DNA of 64,000 bases from Cheilinus undulatus. Its lineage: Eukaryota > Chordata > Actinopteri > Labriformes > Labridae. The stretch is from contig NC_054865.1 in NCBI RefSeq assembly GCF_018320785.1, forward strand, positions 38,443,398 through 38,507,397, given 5' to 3'. Below the pieces are notes generated by a model. The model did no database searches. It saw only the letters and a program-made list of their open reading frames with translations, and was not told where the DNA came from. Below are positions 11,567 to 23,500 of this stretch, piece after piece (the first letter of the stretch is position 1; the number at the start of each line of letters is the position of its first letter). The translations under genes were made by a program, and so were the position numbers.

Positions 11567-14500
11567 GTAAGTCATCCGTCATGCTAACAAAAACGTGTTT
11601 CTGTGTTAAAGTTACACCTCACCCTTTGCAGCAAAATGCAGCAAAAGTCAGTGCAATCTTTCAGACAACTGCCCTCAAAGTCAAATCAAATTCTATCTAA
11701 ATTGAAGTAGTGAAGCCTCCTTCCTAATGTAAGGCAAATTTAACATCTTTAAAAAAGAGAATAAATCCGCCTTACCAGCCTTTAGTCGCTCTGCTCCCCA
11801 CCTCTGGAACTCCCTTCCACCAGACATCTGCATCATCAACTCTCTCCTTTTTTAAATCCCGTCTTTAAAAAAAAAATCTTTTCAAATTGGCATATTCAGT
11901 CTGATTGATTTCTATCTGCTAATCTATACACTGTTTTTATTATTTAATGTTTGAATTCATTGCTAATCCATTTGTTTTTGTTTACTTATTTATGTCTTGT
12001 TATAACTTTGTCTTGTAAGGGGATTTTGAATGCTTTGAAAGGCAAAGCAAGGGTTCTTCTTCTTATTGTTATTATTACTATTATTATTATCCCCTACTGT
12101 AATAACATAGCCAGTCACTTCTGTGCCTGCATTAGAACAACAGAGCATCAATGAAACAACTAATGGAAGGGGAAATGTAGAAAATCTGATGAAAATGTGA
12201 TATATATAATGGTATCATGGATGATCTTGAAATTCTACCATTTGGATCACCAGTTTACAAATATTCTTGAAAGATTATACAAAATAAAAATAAAAGTTGA
12301 TTTCTTAAAGGCTGGTGTACATGATCAAACCCTGAGTTGAAGTTAAAGTCCAAAAAGTTTCACAGTAAATTGATGAGCTGAAACTAGAAGGTACATTACT
12401 TTATTCTCACATTGAAGCAATTTTAATTCACTAGTGGTTAGCAAACATCTCAGGCAAACTCTTGCACACTGTTTAACCTGCAAACATACAGTGATTGATG
12501 ATATTTAATCAGGAAGACAATCTTTGACGAAGGTCTTTTACCGACAGGATTTTCTGTTTTGTATTCACAAACACTCAAATCTGACTGGTTTCTTCCGAGA
12601 GGGCAGGTAATGGCTTGCAAGCATGCAGTAGGCTGAAGGTGCTTTTCAACAGAAGGAACTAGGAACTTTGTGCTTTTTGACTGGAGGAACCAGGGTCAAA
12701 ACTGGGGTAAAAAAAAAAATCCACTCCTTGAAAAGTTCCTGCTCGGAGGGTAGCACCTAAGAATAAAGGAAATTTAAAACTGTGGTGTCTGCTCAACATG
12801 TTTACATTCCTATTGCGTGTAAATAAGAAAATCACAAGGCAAGTTTATCTGACATCTTCATCCATGTCTTAAAGAAGTAAAATGCATTTCAGCAAATATT
12901 CATTCATCAGTGTACACCTTAGTTTATTTTATAGTCTAATAGGAATAATCTGTAATTAAGACTGCATTTCCTGTTTTGTTCAGGGGAATTAACAACAATG
13001 TGAGCTGGTCCTTTGGTGTCTCCATCATCGACGTTCTCCTAGATATCTTCTTTGCTCCAGAGGAGCCTCTGTGTACGTATCCAGGCCCAGAGTGCTCAAA
13101 TCCCTCTGATGTCCCCCTGCAACGTGGCGTCTCTGAATCAAATGACGACAAATACAACAACCAGGAAATACTGCTAAAGTGTGATCGGCACAATCTGGCA
13201 AGGCTCAGCGACACATTGTGTGCAGACATCCTCACAGGTTCCAGAGTAGGATATTCAACATCTGTCGTCACCTTTTGCCGGGCACTGAGCTTCCTCAGCG
13301 TAAACCAGATAGAGCTGGTGTGGAGCAACATGTGTTATGTCACTCAGGCACTGATGTCTCCATTCCTTAGCAGGTCATCTGACTGCACGCAGCCTCCACC
13401 TGCTGTCACCCCTCCCTCTGAGACTGTCCCCCACCCTCATTCTGCACCTCCTCGATTGGCCAGAGAAGCCTTCAATCTCAGACAGCTGGCGTGTAACTAC
13501 AACACCTGGTTAGAAGAAAAGGTGGTGGATGGTGTCCTTGTGTCGTTATGCAGTGATAATGAACGTGAGGAGTTTGTGCAGCAGGTGTGTAACAATGCGC
13601 TGCTGCTGAGGAAGCTGCTGTCAGAGCAGATAAACAGCTGGCTGTATGGATACTGTGCCAATTCCTCTGCAGACCAGGGGTACCTGGTGAGTCAGTTCTG
13701 TGCTTATGAGCAGTGGGTAGAGCAACCTTCAGTCTTAGTAAGCCCGTCATTACTGGAGTTTTGCATGAGTCTGGATGGTCCCAGGCTGACCGCACTCATC
13801 TGTGAGCATACAGGATTCTTCATGCTTTTATTCTCCAACCCTGAAAACGGACCCTTTATGCCAAACTGCACAGCAATGCCCTTCCCACCCCTGGGCCCTG
13901 ATTTTGATTCATTAATGTCACAGTCCTGTCGTTACTCAGAGTGGCACAATGTGACGCAAATTACCATTGATGTTTTGTCAGAGTGCATCCGCCTCGATCA
14001 CATAGGTTTTACTCAACAGGTCTGTTCTAACAAAACCTTTCTAGACAGCCTCCTGCTTAATGAGGAAAATGCCTGGCTTGAGGATCACTGTGATGCCTCT
14101 CTAACTGCAATGCAACCGGATCTGACCGAACCTTTGAACATTGCCGACTGGTGCGACTACAACACGTGGGGAGAAGGGCAAGTGGACGATTCAGTGGTCG
14201 CCTTGTGTTGGCAGCATGATCAAGCTGGCTTCCAGAAGAACGTCTGCTGCAAGATGCCTGTGTTTGAAAAGCTGTTAGAAAACCCTAAGAATGAATGGTT
14301 GAAATCAGTGTGCATGGACAAGGAAATGGAGGAAATAGCTGTGTTACCACAGGTGAGTAACTATTTGTAGCAGTAAACTACAGGGGCTTACAAGGGCAAA
14401 AATGCAACTGTTTCTTTATGATGTTAATTTAGAAACAGAGGTGATTAACAAGTGAAATAATAAGGGCTGTCAGAATTTATCCTTTAATAGCGATTAAAAA

Positions 14501-17500
14501 CAGTCTATAATTGGTCCATGGACCCCAAACGTGATACGCGGCATAGAAAATAGATGGATGTAATTGGTGCATTAATATTTTTAATGCATTTAATCACTCT
14601 TTATTGTCCCATTCATTCAACCACTGCAATGTCTCCCTGCTCTCACAGTGATGTAAAATACCAATATGCCTCCTTAAAGTCTCATTTCACTAAAACCCTC
14701 ACAGACAGCTCAGTGGAAAAGTCAAAAGCCGTATGTGCCTTGTGTTACCAAACATTTACTGTTTTACTGCTCCCTTGTTTCCTTTTTAATCCAGAACAAG
14801 CTCCTTTTTCTGTGGTTAAGTTCTAGTATCTATCCAAGATTTCTTATTTTCTTTCAAAATAAAAGCATGTCTCCGAAGAGAATGTCACGTACCCTTAGTT
14901 TAAGTCAGTACAAAAATACAAAATGAAACAAAAACTCAAAATATTGGAATTTCAGGATGGAGCAAATAATAATAAAGATAACTATTTGTTTAGCACCTTT
15001 AATAAAGGATTTATAAAAGTTCTTTAGCAGACATAGCAAGGTATGATCTAAGGGATTAATGAAATTAACATTTACAATGAAACCAAACGTGGTTTTGATA
15101 GTCAAACAAAAAGTCTGAACAAACAGAAGCACAAAAGTCAACAAAAATGAACACATTTGAACAGAGTAAGAATGACACAAAAAATCTTGAAGGCAGTATG
15201 AATAGTAAAATGGTGGATCTCTTTAGAAAATGACAATTTTGTAGGATTTAAATACAAAAAATAGATACAAATAAAATAGAGACACAAATGATGTCAAATC
15301 ATTTGAGATAAAAATTGATAAGAACAAGTAAGTGAATTAAAAACAGAGGGTGGTTAGATGGCAACAGAAAGATAAGACAGATAAATAGAGTAAGAGCAGC
15401 AGAATGAATAACAGTGATCAAATTAGAATAAATCAAAGGAGAAATCACATAAAAGAAATTCTGTAAAAGTGAGTTTTAAGGAGTGATTTAAAAGATAATA
15501 TTGAATCTGCGAGCCTTATCTCTTCAGACAAGTTGTTCCAAAACAAAGGGGTCCTGACAGCAAACGCCCGGTGTCCTTTAGATTTTAGTTGCGACTTTGG
15601 AACGACCAGGAAGCCCTGGCCCGAGGATCTAAGGCTGCGTGTTGGCTCATAAGGGATCAGCATCTCAGACCTATGACCTGGGGCTAAGAGCTTTAAAAGT
15701 GATCAATAAAATCTTAAAATAAATTCTAAAGTGACAGGAAGGATTAATCATGATTGAAATTCTGAGATCAATCACTATTTAAAAAATGTGATCAACTGAC
15801 AGCCCTGACAGCAATCTAAAAGTAATACTTCAAAAATGTGTCAAGTTAGAAAGCATAGTGCAATAAGCCCTTACAACAGTATTCGAAGCAAGGTAAATAA
15901 ACATTTGAGAGTCAAAATAAAAATCATGCTAAAGAAAAATTCTGCAAGTGCAGTAACTGCAATTAAAATCCCCTAGTCCTGCAAGGGGCACTCAGAAAAA
16001 ATACATGATTTTTGGCAAGTGACAGAAAGAGAGACCGGGTAGATGATTTTGTGATTGCTACCTCAAAAATAATGGACGCTATTGGAGCAAAGTGCTTGTT
16101 TCACATTATTGCATTTGTTACTGCAGGTTTTATCATTTCCATTGGCTCTTTCCTAATTGAAGTTTTTGGGCAGTTGCATCAAGTTTGTGCTTTTTATACT
16201 GCTGTAACCCAGAAAATCCAGAATATGTGTCATACAGTTTGTGTTTTGATGTTAAATTGATTGTCTGCTCTTTAGGTGTGCAAGTATTCTGAGTGGACCC
16301 GTCCCATCATTGTAGACATGTCTGATCTTGCACTCTGTGCTGAGAGCGACCCACTCAACTTCACCAAAAAAGTCTGCTCCAATGAAACAGTCCTCCACAA
16401 CCTACTGGCCAATCAGGACAACACCTGGTTACTACAATACTGTGCCAACCATTCAGACTCAGGACTCTCTTCAGGTGGAGGAGAGGGAGAAGGGGAGGGA
16501 GAGAGTGGAGGTCTGAATGGATTTGACCCCATAGAGCAGTGCCAGTACTCCATTTGGAGTATTTCTCTTCCTGATGCAGCGCTCCTCACTCACTGCTGGG
16601 AGCACGACCAGACCAGTTTTATCTCCTCTGTCTGCCCCAATGCCAGGCTACTCTCTCTGCTCTCCCAGGAGCCATCAAGTTCATGGGTGGGCAGCATGTG
16701 TAACACATATGCTAACTACACCAACAAAAACCTCAACATTAGCACCACCCCCGAGGCTAACTTCTGCCTGGCCAGAAACCTGGTGAGTCGTTTCAACTGG
16801 AGCTGCTCAGCTGACCTCACATCAGCCTGCCAGCCAGGGGCCAGCCAGAACATGGTTCTACAGATGATGGTGCGCTGCTGGGTGGAGAGTCTGAGGTCCA
16901 GGGTGGAGGATCTGCTGACTCCACCTATGGCCTCGGTGTTGGAGCATGCAGTCAGCACCACTGCAGTGATTCTGTTAGCACTGGAGGAGGTCAAGAATAC
17001 TTCGCTGCATGTCACTGAGAACATAAGACAGAGTGTGCTGGTGTCCGTGGTCCGCTATCTGGAGAGAGAAAACAACTTTGAGAAAAAGAGGGTGTTGCTG
17101 CAGTGCTTTGGGGTGAGTAGTTTGACTGTGTAGTACTTTTTTGATCAGAAAAGTATAAAGCTGTTAGTGATGGAGGAGGTTATCAGAGCCTTTAGTTCAA
17201 CAGGAGTTAAAATGTCCTGTAAATAACAATTAGACGTGCACTGATTTTGAAAATCAGAGCAGATATCCATACAGGTGTTTAAAATAACAAAGAAGCTGAC
17301 TGGTGATTCAGATGCTGATGGTTTTTCTCTTCTTCAGTTCTTTGTGTCTTAGTGTTGTGCCAGTTTTTCTGTAAGCGGTGTCATTTCATGTATTTGAAGG
17401 GTTTTTAGTAGTCCTTACTTTTAAAAAGTCTGACACAAGCTTTAAAAACTAAATATAACTGATGATTACAAGAGACGATGTAAGTCTCCCCCATACTGCT

Positions 17501-20500
17501 GACTTTTTCTTTCACTTTTGATGAAAACAAACAAATCAGTGTTTGTTCAACTAGTGACCTTTCTGCCGGATAAAAAACTTTATTTATCAATCACCAGTTA
17601 GAACCAATACTTTGCCTGCTTTATACTGAAATAACAATGACATTTTCTTAATCACAATTAATCTCAGAATTTTAAATGATAATTGCAATTAATCTCCCTT
17701 TTTTATTGCATTTTGAAATTGCATCGTTTTACATTTGAATCGCTTTGTGGGATTTTTGAGCACAAAAATCAAAATAGCAAAACAGACCTGTGTGGATAAA
17801 GACCTACTTTTGTTTTGAGAGGAATAAGCAGCTTCATATTGACAGATGATTATGAAACAAACTGAACAACAGAAAAAAAGAACTTGTTATGGATTAAAAA
17901 GGAAAACAAGCTAATAGTAAAAAAGTAAGGCTGTCAAGATTAATCAAGTTAATTATGATTAATTAAGGTCCACTATTAGTGCACTCATTTTTAATTGCGA
18001 TTAATCGCATGATTTATTGTCCCTTTCGACACACTTTGGTTAAGCCTGTCTGTGACTCCCTGCAGCCACAGTGATGTAAAATACAGTGCTGTGAAAAAGC
18101 ATTTCCCCCATTCTGATTCCTGAATTTTTGCATATTCATCACACTTAAATGTTTCAGATCATCAAACCATTTTTTATATTTCACAAAGAGAACCCAAGTA
18201 AATAGAAAATGCAGTGTTTGAATGATTAATTTTTTAAGGGGGGAAAAAATCCAAACCTATCTGGCCACATGTGAAAAAGTAATTGCTCTCCTTGTTAAAT
18301 CATGAGTTAACTGTGATTAACCACAGTTTTTGGAAAGCTGAGTTAAATTTCACTGGCCACACCCAGGCTTGATTACCCCCAGATTTGTTGAATCAAGAAA
18401 TCACTTAAAAAGAAGCTGTCAGACAAATTGAAGTAGACTACAAGATCTCAAAAAGAAACGCATCATGCCACGAGCCAAAGAAATCTATCAGTCTGGAAAG
18501 GGTTACAAAGCCATTTCCAAGGCTTTGGGACTCCAGTGAACCACAGTCAGAGCCATTATCCACAAATGGAGAAAACTGGTAACAGTGGTAAACCTTCCAA
18601 GGAGTGGTCGGCCAACCAAAATGAGTTCAAGAGTGCAACGATGACTCATCCAGGAAGTCACAAGAGAACCCAGAACAACATCCAAAGACCTGTAGGTCAT
18701 ACTGGCCTCAGTTAAGGTCAGTGTTCATGACTCAACCATTAGAAAGACACTGGGCAAAAACAACATCTATGGGAAAGTTCCAAGGCCAAAACTACTGCTG
18801 ACAAAAAAGAACACAAAGGCTCGTCTCACATTTTCCCAAAAAAAATCTTGATGATCCCCAAGACTTTTGGAGAAATATTCTGTGATGGACGAGACAAAAG
18901 TTGAACTTTTTGGAAGGTGTGCAGCCTGTTACATCTGGAGTAAAAACAACACAGCATTTGATAAAAAGAACATCATGCCAACAGTCAAACATGGTGGTGT
19001 CAGTGTGATGGTCTGGGGCTGCTTTGCCGCTTCAGGACCTGGACCACTTGCTGTGATTGATGGAACAATGAATTCTGCTGTTTACCATAAAATCCTGGAG
19101 GCCAACGTCCGGCCATCAGTTCGTGACCTAAAGCTCAAGCACTTTTGGGTTATGCAGCAGGACAACGACACGAAAAATACCAGCAAGTCCACCTCTGAAT
19201 GGAAAACAAATGAAGGTTTTGCAGTGGTCCTTCAGGGTCTGATTTAAATCCAGCTGAGATGCTGTGATGTGACCTTAAACGGGCAGTTCATGCTGGAAAA
19301 CCCTCCAATATGGCTGAGTTAAAGCAATTCTGTGAAGAAGAGTGGTCCAAAATTCACAGTGATGCAAAAGACTCATAACCAGTTATCACAAACACTTGAT
19401 CTAAGTTATTACTGCCAAGAGTGGCACAACCAGTTATTAGGCTCAGGGGGTAATTACTTTTTCACACGGGGCCAGATGGGTTTGGATTTTTTTCTTCCCT
19501 TAGAAAATTAAATAATCATTCAAACACTGCATTTTCTATTTACATGGGTTGTTTTGGGGAAATATAAAAATTAGTTCAATGATCTGAAAGTGATTGATAT
19601 GCAAAAAACTCAGGAATCAGAAAGGGGGCAAATACTTTTTCATGGCATTGTAAGTCCACGACTGCGACTTAATGTCCCATTTCAATGTAAAAAAAAAACT
19701 CATAGACAGCTCACTGGACAAGTCAAAAATCATTTGCACATTGTGTTATCACACACTTAGTCCTTACTGTCCCATCATGTCCTCTTCAATCCATAACATC
19801 TTCTTTTTTCTATGGTTAAGTTCATGTCATAATGTTCTACCTATACAAAATGGTATCCAAACAGGAAGTCAATAACCTTTTATTTAAAAGACCAGGCAAA
19901 TCCCAAATGACACAGAAAGAGTTTAAAATGCAAAATTGTGGAATTTTAAAGTGTGATTAAAAGGGTGCGATTAATCACGATTAACTAAGGAAATCCTGAG
20001 ATTAATCACGATTAAAAATGTTGATAATTTGTTAAATGTCAAATGTTTGACAGCCCTATTAAAAAGGGAAACTTTTAACAACACAAAGTGCAGATGACTT
20101 TTGGGGAGGATGAAACATTTGGACTCACACAGTAGAAGTGGGATGTAGGGGGCTTGTAGCAAGGTCAGCTGCTTCATTACTTAGAGAGCTGGGAGTGCAG
20201 GGACAGAATTATGAAAGACAGTTACGGAGACGTCAGATGAAGCAGTTCAGGCCAGTCAGTGGATTTGGATGAGGGAGTAATGCCAGCCAGGGCAAAAATG
20301 AGGGTTGATGAAACCCCTTAATTTCAATATTGTTCAGTTTCTTATAATCTGCTCTTTTGTCTCTTCCCTAATAAAAAGGGGGAGAAGGAGAGTTTCAAGC
20401 CATGCCAGGCGGGGGTTGTACAAGCCTCAATCAGGGCACCTAACCTCAAGCTCTACCTCACCCACCCTATTGCTAAACTCTTGTTCTCTCTTCCGATCTT

Positions 20501-23500
20501 GCTCATTTTCTCTTGTGTACTTTTTTAAGTTTCAGATGTAATGTTTGTACCAGGAACAGTTGTCTTTCTGTAGTTGCAATTATGAATTGTGTTAGAGAAG
20601 GTAGTATCAGCATTGTCACTACCTGGAGCTTGCATGTACGGAGCCTGGGTCTGTTGAAGGTGACATGCTGTTGAGGCTGTGAGGGCCATGCGGTGAGGTA
20701 GGTAAGATGATGTCTCGTGTTGACATAGTGGATGGGGAGAGCTGGCATGGTAGGGGGTGGCTCTGTGACGCTGGAGACCACTGTTCGGCCCTCTGGAGAT
20801 GTTGTGGGACTAACTGGACAAAACACAGACGAAAGACCCTGGTCAAGTGCTGGCTTTTTGCTACCAATCGGTCTGTAGGGTTGAATTTTGGAAGCAAATA
20901 GCAACAGGTGAGGTATTCACTGAACGTTAATCTTTTTTCAAGTATCTTGTGTTTATTCAGAATGACTTGTCCACTGAGCTCTCTGAGTTTTTAAAGTGAA
21001 ATGAGTAAATATACCATTAAACTTTTCCCCCTTGCTTGCTATATACATTTGTACCATTTGTACTGAATGAGTGAACATGACTCCAATAGTTCCTCATAAA
21101 TAATAGAGCATATTTTTCCTTCTGTGCAAATCAGACTGAAATGTGAAATGTGAATAGAGCTTCCTCCTCCTCCTTTGATAATAATCTGTTTTTGTTCAGA
21201 ACAATTCACTGACTCTTCAGTTTTCAGACTACTCATCCGTATCAGTTTCCATTAGTGTCATTGTATGGAAGCTGACCTGTGTTCAACCTGTCTAAAACTG
21301 GTGTACAGTTACACTCCCATCATCAGTAGTGACACAATGAATCTCATCAACTAAATATAATCATGACAATCTTACAATGGTTATAACAATCACAGCATTG
21401 TGTTAAATCACTCTACCAGATTAAGTGATGCCACTAATACGTGTTCACCGTGCCATTACCCATTCATGTGTTTTCTTCTTGTAGAGAATCTTAACCAGCT
21501 TGATGCAGACTGCTAGAGATGTGACCAGTGATGAATCCTCTATCATTAAGGTGATTTATACCAAACTTTATCAACAATTTTGAATGAATTTTCATGAATT
21601 GCTTTAAAGGCATTTATGGCCAGAGTTTGGTTCTTGTTGACTTTGCCATTAGCTTCTTAGACCTTTTCGTTTGTGCTACCATTGAGACAAAGTTTTCACT
21701 TATCCTATGAAATTTCTCAACAGCTGCTCAATGCATTGGCTCAGAATTTGGTGTAGACTTACATGGTCACAAGAGGATAAAATATGTTCACTAAAATGAC
21801 ATCCTGAATTTCTCTATGGTTCCATGAGGCAGAAATGGGATGTTTGATAAGACATTTTACACATATTATAAGACTGATTACAACTCAAGCTAGTTCACAT
21901 ATAGAGTACACGCCCCCTTTTGATGAGCCAGAAAACACTGGGATCTTTGACTGCTGCTAAAAAAATGCAATGCAGACGATGCATTTTTATTATCTTCTCT
22001 TCTCTTTTGCTCTTTTCCTCCTTGTCCTTTTTCTTTTTTTACTTTGTTTTGTCTTTTTTTGTTTGGGTTTTTTATGCTTTATACTTTGGTTGTTGACATG
22101 TTCAAAATCAAATCAAATCAAAAATGCAAACCAAATACATCTACAGCTGTCTTCACTAGTCTATATTTATACTAGCAGAGCTTAAAGCACAGCTTTGCCT
22201 GAAAACCAGCCTCACTCCTTTTTAAACATGGTCATAGAAGCGAAGGCTTGCTTTCACTGACAACCTCTAAGGACTCATCTCTTTATATTTTTGTGTTTTT
22301 CATGAATATTTGGACTTACTTGATCATGTTTCTATGTGCCCAGGAGTACTTCAATATACCGCTGAGCAAACTGAGGTCAGTGCTGAATTCTGCTCACATC
22401 ACAACTGTCAGACTGATCCTCCAGTATTACAGCAGGAACAAGGACACACTGCGGGTGAAATACACATTCAAGATCAACCTGACCTCAGTCTTTTCCTGAT
22501 TCTTAGTGAGATTTCTGCTGCTCTTACAAAGGTTATGTTTCTTTCTGTTAACCAGCTGCCAGATAAATACCTGTCCACCATGGTGTCAGTGCTGTTCCAG
22601 ACACACCTGGTCAAAGATGGTAGTCTCTTTCCTGAGTTTGCTCCCCTGCTGTCTGCAGCCAAACCTGCTGACATCCATGCTCTGCCGCCACTGCAGAACA
22701 ACAAAAATGTGTAAGTGGTGGTGCCATTCAGACGTTTTAATGAATTAATTATCATCGTTGTGTGCAGGCTTTTTTATGATTACAGTATGAGTCATTTTGA
22801 TCATAGTTATAGTTCTCATGTTCGTTTCCTCCAAGAGGTCTAATTGATTTCGATTCGGTGCATAGTCATCAGGTTTTCACTGCCAACGCAGTTTGGAAAG
22901 GTACCAAAGTATCTGTGCCATCTAACCTTTTAGGCATGCCTGATGATGGGGCACCAAGTCTATCTAACTAACCCTAATATATGGAGCTAGACATAATGCT
23001 GGCTTACAACCACGCCTAACAAGTAAGGGTATGATTGGTTGTGGAAATGCAAGCAAGCTTAGGGTTTACCATATCAATCTATGCCAAACTGTACTGAACC
23101 ATACCGGACCACATGGTGGAAATGCACCATTAGCACCATAGTTCTGGTTATACTGTCTTTTAATTTCAACTGTTAGGCTGCAAAGCCATTTCCAGTGGGT
23201 TGTGGATGTGTGCCCAAAGAAATGACAAAAATGCTGTACTATGATTTCAGAGGAAATAACTCTTTTGTTCCATCTCAAGTTTAAACTCTGCCATTATTTT
23301 TAATAAATATATTTTTGGGCTTTTTACGTCTTTATTTAGAGAGAGAGGTTAGCGAATACAGTCATAAAAAAGGGATGAGAGTGGGGGAGAGAAAAGCCCC
23401 TGAACCTTAACCTTGGCTGGCTGTCTACATTGGGAGCAATCTTACTGCATGGCCATCTGTACCTCCAAACTCCCATTAGTCATTAACATAGGATTCTGGG

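Larger units (their letters stand above)
12984..17112 (+). other. strc: strc exons 4-5: six tandem Cys/Trp modules
   Basis: Exon 4 is 12984-14352 (1369 bases) and exon 5 is 16276-17112 (837 bases). Six modules begin with C-x-Y-x-x-W: CNYNTW (13492), CAYEQW (13699), CRYSEW (13927), CDYNTW (14152), CKYSEW (16279) and CQYSIW (16540), spaced 69, 76, 75, 68 and 87 codons apart. Most then show a second Cys about 20 residues on, a third Cys often as VC, a leucine pair, then W and a final Cys. The phase-0 intron lies one codon before the fifth module. An extra acidic Gly/Glu linker (about 16474-16512) lengthens module 5. Several N-x-S/T sites fit an extracellular protein. Confidence 0.9.

Noticed and set aside
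12936..13331. Open frame of 131 residues on the minus strand
   Set aside because: It is antisense to strc exon 4, whose sense frame is much longer and matches stereocilin.
13478..13795. Minus-strand open frame of 105 residues
   Set aside because: Antisense shadow of the strc module region; no domain, no splice signals.
18503..19247. An active Tc1 transposase gene
   Set aside because: The frame is broken and only parts of the transposase are readable, so the product cannot be complete.
20503..20904. Minus-strand open frame of 133 residues in strc intron 5
   Set aside because: No recognised domain, overlapping frames on both strands, and no transcription or splice evidence. It is likely chance or old repeat sequence.
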